Notes: generated by a model not told the origin, from the sequence alone. A stretch of 64,000 nucleotides of DNA from CAG-632 sp963626805 (GCA_963626805.1 CAVFXS010000028.1:1-64000); one strand, 5' to 3'; counted from the stretch's first letter, positions 16,404-26,447 are shown. Program-made: numbers and translations.

Positions 16404-18467
16404 ATGAACGAAAACAATTCTAATAATAACAATAATAAAAAGCCGGGAGGCTCCTGGAAGCCGCTGATAGTAATGCTGATCATCTCGGTGGTGCTGACAT
16501 TACTGTTCTGGGGAACGCTGGAACGGTACCAGCAGGGACGGGTAGAAGAGATCAAGTACAGCGAGTTTATGGATAAGCTGCAGAATGATGAGATCAAGTC
16601 TGTAGAGATTTCAAGCAGTAAGATCGTTGTTTATCCGAAATCAAATGATAACTCCTTCCAGAAGGTAAGCTATACGGTCGTGCGTGTTCCGTATGATCTG
16701 AAGCTGGTGGATAAGCTGGAAGAGGCCGGCGTGGAATATGAAGAGATACAGGACAACTCCAATGCATGGTGGTTCAATGTACTGCAGTTCCTGTTGATGC
16801 TTGGTGTGATCTATCTGATCATGATGTTGTTCATGCGTCTGATCTCCAGAAACGGAATGATGGGCGGCGTCGGAAAATCCAAGGCGAAGGTATATGTGGA
16901 GAAAAAGACCGGTGTTACCTTTGAGGACGTAGCGGGACAGGAGGAAGCGAAGGAGTCGCTGGTTGAAATGGTAGACTTCCTGCATAATCCGAAGAAATAT
17001 CTGGATATTGGTGCAAAGCTGCCCAAGGGTGCTCTGCTGGTAGGACCTCCGGGAACCGGTAAGACCCTGCTTGCAAAGGCAGTTGCCGGAGAGGCCAATG
17101 TACCGTTCTTCTCGCTTTCAGGTTCGGATTTTGTGGAGATGTATGTTGGTGTCGGTGCCTCCAGAGTGCGGGATTTGTTTAAGGATGCAAATGCAATGGC
17201 ACCATGTATTATCTTTATTGATGAGGTTGATGCCATCGGACGAAGCAGAGATACCGTTGGTCACGGCGGTGATTCCGAACGTGAGCAGACCTTGAATCAG
17301 CTGCTTTCTGAAATGGATGGTTTTGATACCTCGAAGGGAATTGTAATTCTGGCAGCCACCAATCGTCCGGAGGTTCTGGATAAAGCATTGCTGAGACCGG
17401 GACGATTTGATCGGAGAGTCATTGTAGAGAAACCGGACCTGAAGGGTCGTATTGATACATTAAAGGTTCATTCCAAGGATGTTAAGATGGATGAATCGGT
17501 GAACTTTGAAGAGCTGGCACTGGCAACCTCCGGTGCTGTCGGTGCGGATCTGGCAAATATTGTCAATGAGGCAGCCTTAGGAGCTGTAAAGGCAGGGCGG
17601 CAGGCAGTTAGCCAGAAGGATCTGTTTGAAGCTGTTGAAGTGGTTTTCGCAGGTAAGGAAAAGAAGGACCGGATCTTAAGCGAGCAGGAGAAACGGGTGG
17701 TTTCTTATCATGAGATCGGTCATGCACTGATCATTGCACTGCAGAAGCATACAGAACCGGTGCAGAAGATCACGATCATTCCGAGAACCATGGGAGCACT
17801 CGGGTATGTTATGCAGGTTCCGGAGGAGGAGAAATATCTGAATACCAGAGATGAGATGCTGGAAGATCTGGTAACTGCACTCGGTGGACGGGCAGCAGAA
17901 GCTGTGAAGTTCGAGTCGGTGACCACAGGAGCCTCCAACGATATTGAACAGGCGACTGCAAAGGCAAGAGCCATGATTACCTTATACGGTATGTCGGATA
18001 AGTTCGGTATGGTAGCACTGGAGTCTACACAGAATCGGTATCTGGATGGCAGACGGGTCCTGAACTGCTCGGAGGAAACTGCGACCGAGATCGATAAGGA
18101 AATCCAGAAGATGTTAAAGCGGGCCTATAAGCAGGCGTATAAGATGTTAAAGGAAAACGAGGCTCTGATGGATAAGCTGGCAGAATATCTGATCCAGAAA
18201 GAGACGATTACCGGTAAGGAATTCATGGAAATCTTCAACCGGGAATACCATGGAGCAGATGCCAAGGAGACACCGGCGATCGTTGTAGATGCGGAGGAAG
18301 ACGCATATGTCAGCGGTGTAAAGCTGGATACGGATGCAGATACGGCTCCGGCAGAGGCAGAGCATGACAATGAAGCGGAAGCTGCAGAACAGAGTGCCGA
18401 TGCTTCGGAAACACAGGAGAATGAAGCGGAAGATTCGGAAGAAACGTCAGATTCAGAAGAGAAATAA
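16404..18467 (+). CDS. ftsH: ATP-dependent zinc metalloprotease FtsH
   Basis: The ~687-residue membrane protease degrades unstable cytosolic and membrane proteins. An Asn-rich start precedes helix 1 (residues ~16-35), a short extracytoplasmic domain and helix 2 (~125-145). The AAA+ module has GPPGTGKT (~214), IIFIDEVDAIGR and the second region of homology (NRPEVLDKALLRPGRFDR). The M41 zinc site HEIGH is near residue 435. The C-terminal ~45 residues are Ala/Glu/Asp-rich, an acidic tail of unknown role. ATG 16404 is 6 nt after AGGAGG; ATG 16401 and an upstream GTG at 16386 overlap or crowd that site. Confidence 0.97.
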   Translation: MNENNSNNNNNKKPGGSWKPLIVMLIISVVLTLLFWGTLERYQQGRVEEIKYSEFMDKLQNDEIKSVEISSSKIVVYPKSNDNSFQKVSYTVVRVPYDLKLVDKLEEAGVEYEEIQDNSNAWWFNVLQFLLMLGVIYLIMMLFMRLISRNGMMGGVGKSKAKVYVEKKTGVTFEDVAGQEEAKESLVEMVDFLHNPKKYLDIGAKLPKGALLVGPPGTGKTLLAKAVAGEANVPFFSLSGSDFVEMYVGVGASRVRDLFKDANAMAPCIIFIDEVDAIGRSRDTVGHGGDSEREQTLNQLLSEMDGFDTSKGIVILAATNRPEVLDKALLRPGRFDRRVIVEKPDLKGRIDTLKVHSKDVKMDESVNFEELALATSGAVGADLANIVNEAALGAVKAGRQAVSQKDLFEAVEVVFAGKEKKDRILSEQEKRVVSYHEIGHALIIALQKHTEPVQKITIIPRTMGALGYVMQVPEEEKYLNTRDEMLEDLVTALGGRAAEAVKFESVTTGASNDIEQATAKARAMITLYGMSDKFGMVALESTQNRYLDGRRVLNCSEETATEIDKEIQKMLKRAYKQAYKMLKENEALMDKLAEYLIQKETITGKEFMEIFNREYHGADAKETPAIVVDAEEDAYVSGVKLDTDADTAPAEAEHDNEAEAAEQSADASETQENEAEDSEETSDSEEK

Positions 18468-18485
18468 AAAGAGTAAATAAAAACA

Positions 18486-18523
18486 ATACCCGGAGTCAGG
18501 AAAAATGACTCCGGGTATTTGTT
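18486..18523. terminator. Bidirectional terminator between ftsH and degV
   Basis: The 13-bp arms (18486-18498 with 18506-18518) surround AGGAAAAA. The right side runs into TTTGTTTTT and the left side is A-rich, so converging transcripts both end here. Confidence 0.88.
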
Positions 18524-18558
18524 TTTCTGATCTGTGTACAGCAGATACAGGATTCGTA

Positions 18559-19431
18559 TTAACGGGTTTCGCCTAAATAGAACAGTGCAACGGTGCCGGG
18601 ACCGGAATGTGCACCAATCGTACAACCGACATAGTTGATCAGGAATTCATGGATTCCAAACCGCTCTTCCACTAACTGCTTTACATATTCGGCATCCTCC
18701 GGACAGTCGCCGTGACTGATGAAAACAACCTGGTTCTTGTCTTTATAATTGCCGATGGTATTTTCCATATTGTCAACTAAAGCGGCAAGGGAACGTTTCC
18801 GTCCACGAATCTTGGAAATATTGATCAGATGTCCCTCATTATCCACATGCAGAACCGGTTTGATATTGGCAATTGTGCCAAAGATAGCAGTTGCCTTGCT
18901 GACACGACCTCCGCGATGGAGATGGAACAGATCATCTACCGTAAACTGGTGGCAGACATGCAGCTTTAATGATTCTACATAAGCAACAGTTTCATCCAAG
19001 GTGGCTCCTTCTTCCTTCTTTTTACATGCGTAGTAGACCAGAAGACCCTGTCCCAGAGAGGCACAGAGGGAATCGATGACTACGATTCTGGAATCCGGAT
19101 ATTCTTCTTCTATTTCCTTCGCGGTTACGGCAGTATTGCTATAGCTGGAGCTTAAACCGGAGGAGAAACTGATATGCAGGATATCATAACCATCTGCGAT
19201 ATTCTGAGCGAAGCTTTTTCTTATATAGTCCGGATTGCTGGCCATAGTGGTCGGCATTTCACCATTCCGCATCCGATCATAAAATTCTTTTTCAGGAAGT
19301 GCATCTTCCAGTGCATTGTAAGTGGTATCCCCCATTAAATAGTAAAGCGGATGAAGTGACAGATGGTGTTCCCTGACGAAATCAGCCGGAAGATCTGCCA
19401 TACAGTCCGTAGAAATAATGTAAGGTTTCAT
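18559..19431 (-). CDS. DegV family fatty-acid-binding protein
   Basis: The 290-residue protein has the two-domain DegV fold. Marks are IISTDCMADLPADF at the N-terminus, TTMASNPDYIRKSF, ISFSSGLSSSYSNTAV (the serine region contacting the fatty-acid carboxylate) and DDLFHLHRGGRVSKATA. The C-terminal end GCTIGAHSGPGTVALFYLG carries the second conserved loop. DegV/FakB proteins bind fatty acids and, in FakA-containing bacteria, present them for phosphorylation. No fakA is in this window. The start is taken at 19431 (MKPYIIST); an upstream in-frame ATG at 19452 adds only seven residues and is less well placed. A second family member lies at 38922. Confidence 0.92.
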   Translation of the reverse strand: MKPYIISTDCMADLPADFVREHHLSLHPLYYLMGDTTYNALEDALPEKEFYDRMRNGEMPTTMASNPDYIRKSFAQNIADGYDILHISFSSGLSSSYSNTAVTAKEIEEEYPDSRIVVIDSLCASLGQGLLVYYACKKKEEGATLDETVAYVESLKLHVCHQFTVDDLFHLHRGGRVSKATAIFGTIANIKPVLHVDNEGHLINISKIRGRKRSLAALVDNMENTIGNYKDKNQVVFISHGDCPEDAEYVKQLVEERFGIHEFLINYVGCTIGAHSGPGTVALFYLGETR

Positions 19432-19618
19432 AAATTTACACCCCGCAATCATTAAATATAATATTTATTATACCACCTATTTTATACTGGATTATGTAAA
19501 ATAGCAATGGGAAATCCGGTCTTTAAAACGGGAGGTAAATCCCGTATACTGAAACCAGTGGTTTTTGTGAAAGTGGGACAACTTGAAATTCATGAGAGAA
19601 TGGAGAAACGATCAGACT

Positions 19619-21526
19619 ATGAAGGAATTTAATCTGGAAGAGGAACTGAAGAAGCTGCCGGAGCGTCCGGGAGTCTATCTGATGCATGATAAATCGGATG
19701 AAATTATATATGTAGGCAAAGCAATCAACCTGAAGAACCGGGTACGGCAGTATTTCCAGACGGGCAGGAACCGTTCGCCGAAGATTCAGAAAATGATCAC
19801 GCTGATTCACTATTTTGAATATATTGTCACGGATTCCGAGCTGGAGGCACTGGTGCTGGAGAATAATCTGATCAAGGAATATGCACCGAAATATAATACG
19901 ATGCTGACGGATGACAAGACCTACCCATTTATCAAGGTGACGGTGCAGGAGCCGTATCCGAGAGTGCTGCTCTGCAGACAGATGAAGCGGGACGGAGCGA
20001 AGTATTTCGGACCGTTTACCAGTGCGGGTGCGGTGCGGGATACCATTGATATCCTGCAGAAACTTTATCAGATCCGGCGCTGCAACCGGAAGCTGCCAAG
20101 GGAGATCGGACTGGAAAGACCCTGCCTGTATTATCAGATGAAGCAGTGCACGGCACCCTGCCAGGGATATATTTCCGAAGAGGAATACCGGGAGCGTGTG
20201 GAACAGGTGCTGGACTTTTTAAACGGTAATATACGGAAGGTGACAGAGGTGCTGGAGACGAAGATGCGGGAGGCGGCAGCGGAGTTTGAGTTTGAGAAGG
20301 CTGCCGGATATCGGGATCTGATCGAGAGTGTCAATCATATTGCCGGAAAACAGCGGATCACCAATACAAATGTGAATGCGGTAGACCGGGATGTGGTCGC
20401 TATGGAGATTCAGAAGGGTGAGGCTGTGGTGGCAATCTTTTTCATTCGGAACGGTAAACTTCTGGGACGGGAGCATTTTCACATGGCGGGTGTGGAGGAA
20501 ACCCAGCCGGCAGTGGCGATGACGGCATTTGTAAAACAGTATTATGCCGGAACCCCGTATGTCCCGCGGGAGCTTCTGGTAGAGACAGAGGTAGAGGAGA
20601 CGGAGCTTTTAGAAAACTGGCTAAGCAGCAAACGCGGACAGCGGGTGCATATCCTGACGCCGGTAAAGGGAGAGAAGCATAAGCTGATCGAGCTGGCAAA
20701 GGAGAATGCGGCAATGGTACTCAGGCAGGATCTGGAGAAGATCAGGAGGGAAGAGGCGAGAACGACCGGTGCGGCACAGGAGATTGCGGATCTGATCGGA
20801 ATCAAGAAAGCGGAGCGGATTGAAGCGTATGATATTTCGAATATCAGCGGTGTGAATTCGGTTGCGTCCATGGTTGTGTTTGAGAATGGTAAGGCAAAAC
20901 GGAGTGATTACCGGAAATTCCGTCTGCGGACCGTGCAGGGACCGGACGATTATAAGAGTATGGAAGAAACGCTGACCAGACGGTTTCTGCATGGACAGGA
21001 GGAACAGAGGAAAATCCGAGAAGAGGGGCTGGAGGAGGAGCTCGGAAGCTTTAACCGGTTCCCGGACCTGATCATGATGGATGGCGGCCACGGGCAGGTA
21101 AACGTGGCACTCCGGGTACTGGATACCCTGCATATAAACATCCCGGTCTGCGGTATGGTAAAGGATGACAACCACAGGACTCGTGGATTATATTATCAGA
21201 ACCGGGAGATCATGTTCCCTCCGAAAAACGAGGCATTTGATCTGATCACCAGAATCCAGGATGAGGCACACCGGTTTGCGATTGAATACCACAAGCTGCT
21301 TCGCAGCAAGACACAGGTGAAATCCGTACTGGATGACATACCGGGAATCGGTCCGGCGAGAAGAAAGGCGCTGCTGACACAGTTTAAGACAATTGAAGCA
21401 ATTCGGCAGGCAGAACCGGAGGAGCTTCAGACGGCTCCGGGAATGAACCGCCTGGCAGCAGAGGCGGTATATCGGAAATTTCATGAAAATAAGGGCGAGA
21501 ATCCCGAAGAACCGGTAGAAATTTAA
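19619..21526 (+). CDS. uvrC: Excinuclease ABC subunit C
   Basis: The 635-residue nuclease makes both incisions in UvrABC nucleotide excision repair. The N-terminal GIY-YIG domain has PGVYLMHD, EIIYVGKAINLKNRVRQYF. A UVR motif (AAAEFEFEKAAGYRDLI, ~210-230) binds UvrB. The C-terminal RNase H-like half contains ISNISGVNSVASMVVFENG and DLIMMDGGHGQV, followed by tandem helix-hairpin-helix (DDIPGIGPARRKALL). I set the start at ATG 19619 because family members begin at MxxFNLEEELKKLP; the upstream TTG at 19583 would add 12 residues. It opens the hprK-containing gene row, 53 bp before hprK. Confidence 0.97.
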   Translation: MKEFNLEEELKKLPERPGVYLMHDKSDEIIYVGKAINLKNRVRQYFQTGRNRSPKIQKMITLIHYFEYIVTDSELEALVLENNLIKEYAPKYNTMLTDDKTYPFIKVTVQEPYPRVLLCRQMKRDGAKYFGPFTSAGAVRDTIDILQKLYQIRRCNRKLPREIGLERPCLYYQMKQCTAPCQGYISEEEYRERVEQVLDFLNGNIRKVTEVLETKMREAAAEFEFEKAAGYRDLIESVNHIAGKQRITNTNVNAVDRDVVAMEIQKGEAVVAIFFIRNGKLLGREHFHMAGVEETQPAVAMTAFVKQYYAGTPYVPRELLVETEVEETELLENWLSSKRGQRVHILTPVKGEKHKLIELAKENAAMVLRQDLEKIRREEARTTGAAQEIADLIGIKKAERIEAYDISNISGVNSVASMVVFENGKAKRSDYRKFRLRTVQGPDDYKSMEETLTRRFLHGQEEQRKIREEGLEEELGSFNRFPDLIMMDGGHGQVNVALRVLDTLHINIPVCGMVKDDNHRTRGLYYQNREIMFPPKNEAFDLITRIQDEAHRFAIEYHKLLRSKTQVKSVLDDIPGIGPARRKALLTQFKTIEAIRQAEPEELQTAPGMNRLAAEAVYRKFHENKGENPEEPVEI

Positions 21527-21579
21527 GAAATGATATGGTAAACTAGGCAGAGAATATTGTAATAAAGGAGAGCGAAGGA

Positions 21580-22530
21580 ATGGAACGGTCGAGTACTGCA
21601 TATTCAGTAACTTTAACAAAACTGATCGAGAAGCTTCATCTGGTCAATCATTTACCGGAGATCAATACAGATGAGATTCTGATCACGGATCCGGACATTA
21701 ACCGTCCGGCAGTACAGTTGGCAGGCTTTTTTGAGCATTTTGATGCAAGCCGGATACAGATCTGCGGAAATGTAGAGCATGCATATATTGCGAATATGCA
21801 TACAGAGGAGGAGAACAGGGAGATTTTTGCAAAATTATTTTCCTATAAGATCCCTTGTCTGATCTTCTGCCGGGGACTGGAACCACACGATTTTATTCTG
21901 GATGTGGCACGGGAGTACGGAATTCCGGTTCTGACGTCGAATTCCACGACCTCTTCATTCGTACATGAGGCGGTTCGGTGGCTGCATGTAGAGCTGGCAC
22001 CGCGGATCAGTCTTCATGGAGTGCTGGTCGATGTATATGGTGAAGGCATCCTGATCATGGGTGAGAGCGGTATCGGTAAGAGCGAGGCTGCCCTGGAGCT
22101 GATCAAGCGTGGACATCGTCTGGTTTCTGATGATGTGGTAGAAATCAAGAAGGTCAGTGACGAGACTCTGGTCGGAACAGCACCGGATATCACCAGACAT
22201 TTTATTGAACTGCGCGGAATCGGAATCATTGATGTAAAGACCCTGTTCGGAGTGGAATGTGTTAAGATGTCACAGAATATTGATCTGATCATAAAGCTGG
22301 AGGAGTGGAACAAGGATACCGAGTATGACAGGCTGGGACTTTCTGACCAGTATACGGAGATTCTTGGAAACCGGGTAGTCAGTCATTCCATCCCGATCCG
22401 CCCGGGTAGAAATATAGCAATTATCGTAGAGTCTGCGGCAGTTAATCACAGACAGAAGAAGATGGGATATAATGCGGCACAGGAATTATACAACCGGGTA
22501 ACCGGTAATATGCATAAAACACAGGAATAA
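21580..22530 (+). CDS. hprK: HPr(Ser) kinase/phosphorylase
   Basis: The 316-residue bifunctional enzyme phosphorylates HPr (and Crh) on Ser46 with ATP or PPi and also reverses it, setting carbon catabolite repression. The C-terminal catalytic half has Walker A GESGIGKS (~165), HRLVSDDVVEIKK and the family signature ELRGIGIIDVKTLFG. The N-terminal half is the usual sugar-sensing-like domain. It lies in the row uvrC-hprK-glcK-murB-rapZ-whiA. Its likely partner here is the Ser46-bearing HPr-like protein at 26448. PPi is also a phosphate donor in the glycolytic step encoded at 49583, consistent with PPi-based metabolism. Confidence 0.97.
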   Translation: MERSSTAYSVTLTKLIEKLHLVNHLPEINTDEILITDPDINRPAVQLAGFFEHFDASRIQICGNVEHAYIANMHTEEENREIFAKLFSYKIPCLIFCRGLEPHDFILDVAREYGIPVLTSNSTTSSFVHEAVRWLHVELAPRISLHGVLVDVYGEGILIMGESGIGKSEAALELIKRGHRLVSDDVVEIKKVSDETLVGTAPDITRHFIELRGIGIIDVKTLFGVECVKMSQNIDLIIKLEEWNKDTEYDRLGLSDQYTEILGNRVVSHSIPIRPGRNIAIIVESAAVNHRQKKMGYNAAQELYNRVTGNMHKTQE

Positions 22531-22554
22531 GGATTTATAAAGGAGGATATGAAA

Positions 22555-23493
22555 ATGGCAAAGTATGCAGTTGGAGTAGATATCGGAGGAACTACCGTAA
22601 AGATCGGTATATTTACTGCAGAGGGTGAGCTGTTAAAGAAGTGGGAGATCCCAACAAGAAAAGATGAGGGCGGATGCTATATTTTAAGTGATGTGGCAGA
22701 GTCTATTCAGGATAAGCTGTGTGAGAGCACGATTGATAAGGAGGATGTAGCAGGGATCGGCATGGGTGTACCGGGACCGGTAAAGCAGGATGGCACCGTA
22801 TTAAAGTGCGTGAACCTTGGCTGGGGCATCTTCAATGTAGAGGAAGAGCTGAGTAAGCTGACAGGACTTCCGGTAAAGGCCGGTAATGATGCCAATATGG
22901 CTGCCATGGGTGAGATGTGGCAGGGTGGTGGTAAAGGCTACACCGATATTGTCATGGTGACCTTAGGTACCGGTGTTGGCGGTGGAATCATCCTGAACGG
23001 TAAGATGCTGGCCGGTGTGAATGGTGCCGGTGGTGAGATCGGACATATGCAGGTAAAGGATGATGAGACCGAAACCTGCGGATGTGGCAAGAAGGGATGT
23101 CTGGAGCAGTATACCTCTGCAACCGGTATCGTAAGACAGGCGAAGATCCTGTTGAATAATACCGATGCACCTTCCAAGCTCCGGAATGTGCAGTACATTT
23201 CTGCAAAGGAGATCTTCGATGCAGCAAAGGAAGGCGATGAGCTGGCAAAGGATCTGGTAGAAGCACATGGCGAATGTCTCGGACGTGCACTGGCACAGGT
23301 AGCATGTGTGGTAGATCCGGAAGTATTTGTAATCGGTGGTGGTGTATCAAAGGCCGGCAAGGTGCTGATCGATACCACTGCAAAGTATTTTGAGAAATAT
23401 GCATTCCATGCCTGCCGCGGGACCAGGTTTGAACTGGCTACGCTGGGGAACGATGCAGGTATCTACGGCGGAGCGAAGCTGATACTCGGTTAA
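22555..23493 (+). CDS. glcK: Glucokinase, ROK family
   Basis: The 312-residue ROK kinase phosphorylates glucose entering by non-PTS routes. Motifs are GVDIGGTTVKIGIF (phosphate loop), GNDANMAA with the catalytic Asp (~108), VTLGTGVGGGIILNG, GGEIGHMQV and the zinc-binding CGCGKKGCLEQ. The start is taken as ATG 22555, 8 nt after AGGAGG; the ATG at 22549 lies only 2 nt from it. Placement right after hprK fits a carbon-control cluster. Sugar specificity of ROK kinases is hard to read from sequence, so N-acetylmannosamine or fructose cannot be excluded. Confidence 0.9.
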   Translation: MAKYAVGVDIGGTTVKIGIFTAEGELLKKWEIPTRKDEGGCYILSDVAESIQDKLCESTIDKEDVAGIGMGVPGPVKQDGTVLKCVNLGWGIFNVEEELSKLTGLPVKAGNDANMAAMGEMWQGGGKGYTDIVMVTLGTGVGGGIILNGKMLAGVNGAGGEIGHMQVKDDETETCGCGKKGCLEQYTSATGIVRQAKILLNNTDAPSKLRNVQYISAKEIFDAAKEGDELAKDLVEAHGECLGRALAQVACVVDPEVFVIGGGVSKAGKVLIDTTAKYFEKYAFHACRGTRFELATLGNDAGIYGGAKLILG

Positions 23494-23588
23494 TCGGCAT
23501 GAATGAAGCCGGAATGGCATAGAGTTAGTTAGAAATATTTGTTTTAGAATAGATCAGAATAAAGAAATAAGGATTTGAAAGGATAATT

Positions 23589-24506
23589 ATGGACGGCGAC
23601 ATATTAGGAAGTATATGCGAAGTGATCGATGCAGGACGGGTTTTGTTTGAGGAACCGATGGACCGACATACCACATTCCGGGTAGGCGGAAAGGCGGACG
23701 TACTGGTAAAACCGAAGGATATTTCAGAGATTGAGGCAGTCATCCAGTGGTGCAACAATCATTCAGTTCCATATTATATCATTGGAAATGGAAGTAACTT
23801 ATTAGTCGGAGATGAAGGAATCCGTGGTGTGGTGATCTTGCTGGGATCTGACTTTTCAAAGATCGAGGCGACAGATGATGAGACCATCTGGGTGCAGGCG
23901 GGCTGTCTGCTGAGCAGGGTGGCAAAGACGGCACAGGAGCTTGGACTGACCGGAATGGAGTTCGCATACGGCATTCCGGGAACGATAGGCGGAGCTGTGG
24001 TGATGAATGCGGGTGCTTATGGCGGCGAGATGAAAGATGTGATCGACAGTGTAACGCTGTTGACACCGGAGGATGAGATCATTATCCTTCCTTCGGATCA
24101 GATGGAGTTCGGATACCGGCAGAGTATTGTGACCAGAAAGAATTATATCGTTCTGGAAGTGAAGCTGTGCCTGAAGAAAGGTGAGAAGGAAGCCATTGCA
24201 GAGAAGATGCAGGAGCTCAGTGAGGCACGCAGACAGAAGCAGCCGCTGGAGTACCCAAGTGCGGGCAGTACGTTTAAGCGACCGGAGGGATATTATGCAG
24301 GAAAGCTGATCATGGACAGCGGTCTGGTTGGCTTCCGGGTCGGTGATGCCGAGATATCTGAGAAGCATTGTGGATTTGTAATTAACCGTGGCCATGCGAC
24401 TGCGAAGGATATTGAAACTCTGATGGATGCCGTGATCCACCAGGTGGAGGAACATTATCAGGTGACATTGGAGCCGGAAGTATGTAAAATGGGTGATTTT
24501 CGATGA
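23589..24506 (+). CDS. murB: UDP-N-acetylenolpyruvoylglucosamine reductase
   Basis: The 305-residue FAD enzyme reduces UDP-GlcNAc-enolpyruvate to UDP-MurNAc, the second committed step of peptidoglycan synthesis. Type II MurB features are present: TTFRVGGKADVLVKP and IIGNGSNLLV in the FAD domain, EFAYGIPGTIGGAVVMNAGAY with the substrate loop, the catalytic Ser in YPSAGSTFKRP (~226) and the Glu near the C-terminus (LEPEVCKMG). It overlaps rapZ by four bases (ATGA), so the two are translationally coupled. Confidence 0.97.
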   Translation: MDGDILGSICEVIDAGRVLFEEPMDRHTTFRVGGKADVLVKPKDISEIEAVIQWCNNHSVPYYIIGNGSNLLVGDEGIRGVVILLGSDFSKIEATDDETIWVQAGCLLSRVAKTAQELGLTGMEFAYGIPGTIGGAVVMNAGAYGGEMKDVIDSVTLLTPEDEIIILPSDQMEFGYRQSIVTRKNYIVLEVKLCLKKGEKEAIAEKMQELSEARRQKQPLEYPSAGSTFKRPEGYYAGKLIMDSGLVGFRVGDAEISEKHCGFVINRGHATAKDIETLMDAVIHQVEEHYQVTLEPEVCKMGDFR

Positions 24507-25375
24507 GATTTGTGATTGTGACCGGTATGTCCGGTGCGGGCAAAAGTACAGCATTAAAGACGTTGGAGGATTTCGGATATTTCTGCGTGGACAATCTTCC
24601 GGTAAAGCTGATTCCGAAATTTGCGGAAATTGCATATGACTCCGATACGGAAGTAAACAGCGTGGCAATCGGAATTGACATCCGGAGCGGTGAAGGGCTG
24701 ACCCTGCTGCTTGGATATCTGGAAGGACTGCAGTCGCAGGGCTATCCGTTTGATATTCTGTTTCTGGATGCGACGGATGAAGTACTGGTCAAACGATATA
24801 AGGAGACCAGACGGATGCATCCGCTGGCACGGGATGGCAGGATTGAAGCAGGTATCCGGGAGGAACGGAGGAAGATCCAGTTCCTGCGGGACAAGGCCGG
24901 TTATATTATAGATACATCTAATCTACTGACCAGAGAGTGCCGGATGGAGCTGGAGAAAATATTCGTAGAGGATTGTACGTATAATAATTTTATTATTACA
25001 TTTGTATCCTTTGGATTTAAGTATGGAATCCCGAGAGACGCCGATCTGGTATTTGATGTCCGGTTTCTACCGAATCCGTACTATGTGGCGGAATTGAAGG
25101 CAATGACCGGCAATGAGAAACCGGTGCAGGAGTATGTCATGAAGGCACAGGAAAGTACGGAATTTCTGGATAAATTACAGGATATGATGCAGTTTTTAAT
25201 TCCAAACTATATAAAAGAAGGCAAAAACCAGCTGGTAGTGGCAATCGGCTGTACCGGCGGCAAGCATCGCTCAGTCACTCTGACGAACGCAATCTATCGA
25301 AGAATGTTAGCCTCGGATTACAGTGTCCGGAAGGAGCATCGGGATATTGAAAAGGATGCGATGACAAAGGGGTGA
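24503..25375 (+). CDS. rapZ: RapZ/YvcJ family nucleotide-binding protein
   Basis: The 290-residue protein has a P-loop (TGMSGAGKSTAL, residues 6-17), DVRFLPNPYYV and, near the C-terminus, AIGCTGGKHRSVT. In Escherichia coli RapZ controls glucosamine-6-phosphate synthase through small RNAs; in Bacillus the homologue YvcJ is a nucleotide-binding protein of less clear role. Coupling to murB, downstream of hprK, supports a link between UDP-GlcNAc supply and cell wall synthesis. The usual neighbour yvcK (gluconeogenesis factor) is absent between rapZ and whiA. Confidence 0.94.
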   Translation: MRFVIVTGMSGAGKSTALKTLEDFGYFCVDNLPVKLIPKFAEIAYDSDTEVNSVAIGIDIRSGEGLTLLLGYLEGLQSQGYPFDILFLDATDEVLVKRYKETRRMHPLARDGRIEAGIREERRKIQFLRDKAGYIIDTSNLLTRECRMELEKIFVEDCTYNNFIITFVSFGFKYGIPRDADLVFDVRFLPNPYYVAELKAMTGNEKPVQEYVMKAQESTEFLDKLQDMMQFLIPNYIKEGKNQLVVAIGCTGGKHRSVTLTNAIYRRMLASDYSVRKEHRDIEKDAMTKG

Positions 25376-25380
25376 TACAG

Positions 25381-26295
25381 ATGTCGTTTTCATCAGAGGT
25401 AAAGGAAGAATTACTGGCGCATACATCCTGTGGAAGACATTGCCAGATCGCAGAGCTGACGGCACTTCTGCTTCTTTCGGGAGCCAGACTGGAGCCTGTG
25501 ATCCGGGTACAGACGGAGAATTTCCGGGTAGCCAAAAAGATCTCGATACTGATCTACCGGCTGTTTCATGCGGATCCGGAGATCCGGGTGCGCACGTATC
25601 ATGGAACCAGAGCCGCCAGTGTTTACGAACTGGCAGCAGGAAAGGCAGAGCTGGACGAGCAGATTCGGAAGGCATGTAAATTGAAGAATCTGTTAAGAGT
25701 GAATCAGCTGATCATCCAGAAGGATTGTTGTAAGCGGTCATTTCTGCGCGGTGCATTTCTGGTCAGCGGTTCTGTGAACAGTCCGGAGAAAGCGTATCAT
25801 TTTGAGATTTCCTGTAATTATCCGGAGCTGGCAGAGGAGATACAAGGGCTGTTCCGCTTTTTTGAACTGGAGGCAAAGGTCGTAAAGCGGAAGAAGAGCT
25901 ATGTGGTCTACCTGAAGGAAGGCACCATGATCGTTGATGCTCTGAATGTGATTGAGGCTCATCGGGCATTAATGAATATGGAGAGTGTCCGGGTGGTAAA
26001 GGAGGTTCGGAATCACACGAACCGTAGTGTAAACTGCGAAGTGGCGAATCTGAATAAAACGATCTCGGCAGCCAGAAGACAGCTGGAGGATATACAGTAT
26101 ATATATGAATATAAAGGTTTTTCCTGCCTGAATGATGCCCTCAGACAGGTAGCGGAGTTACGGATGGAGGAGCCAGAATTGTCATTAAAGGAGCTGGGTG
26201 AACGACTGGAGCCGCCGGTCAGTAAGTCCGGTGTGAATCACCGGCTGCGGAAGCTCAGTGAGGTTGCACAGGAGCTTCGGGATGGCAGACGATAA
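25381..26295 (+). CDS. whiA: DNA-binding protein WhiA
   Basis: The 304-residue protein has the degenerate LAGLIDADG-like fold of WhiA (LLLSGARL, SFLRGAFLVSGSVNSPEK) and a C-terminal helix-turn-helix (LSLKELGERLEPPVSKSGVNHRLRKL). WhiA is a sporulation regulator in Streptomyces and influences division in Bacillus. The start is ATG 25381 (MSFSSEVKEELL), with AAAGGGGTGA just before it; the in-frame GTG at 25372 overlaps the rapZ stop. It is in one transcript with murB and rapZ. Confidence 0.95.
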   Translation: MSFSSEVKEELLAHTSCGRHCQIAELTALLLLSGARLEPVIRVQTENFRVAKKISILIYRLFHADPEIRVRTYHGTRAASVYELAAGKAELDEQIRKACKLKNLLRVNQLIIQKDCCKRSFLRGAFLVSGSVNSPEKAYHFEISCNYPELAEEIQGLFRFFELEAKVVKRKKSYVVYLKEGTMIVDALNVIEAHRALMNMESVRVVKEVRNHTNRSVNCEVANLNKTISAARRQLEDIQYIYEYKGFSCLNDALRQVAELRMEEPELSLKELGERLEPPVSKSGVNHRLRKLSEVAQELRDGRR

Positions 26296-26359
26296 TGGAT
26301 TTTTTGTGTCGGTTTTGATGTAAAAATGAAAAGAAAATGCAAAAAAAACGAAAGTAGAT

Positions 26360-26388
26360 TTGACATCTGCGAAATAGAATGGCATAAT
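26360..26388 (+). promoter_or_regulatory. Promoter of the Crh-like gene
   Basis: TTGACA (26360-26365), exactly 17 bp, CATAAT (26383-26388), 60 bp before the start codon. The gene therefore has its own promoter, separate from the whiA transcript. Confidence 0.75.
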
Positions 26389-26447
26389 GAGGGCAAACAG
26401 GATTGAAGGATGTCATATAGTCTAAGTGCACACAAGGAGAGAATGTT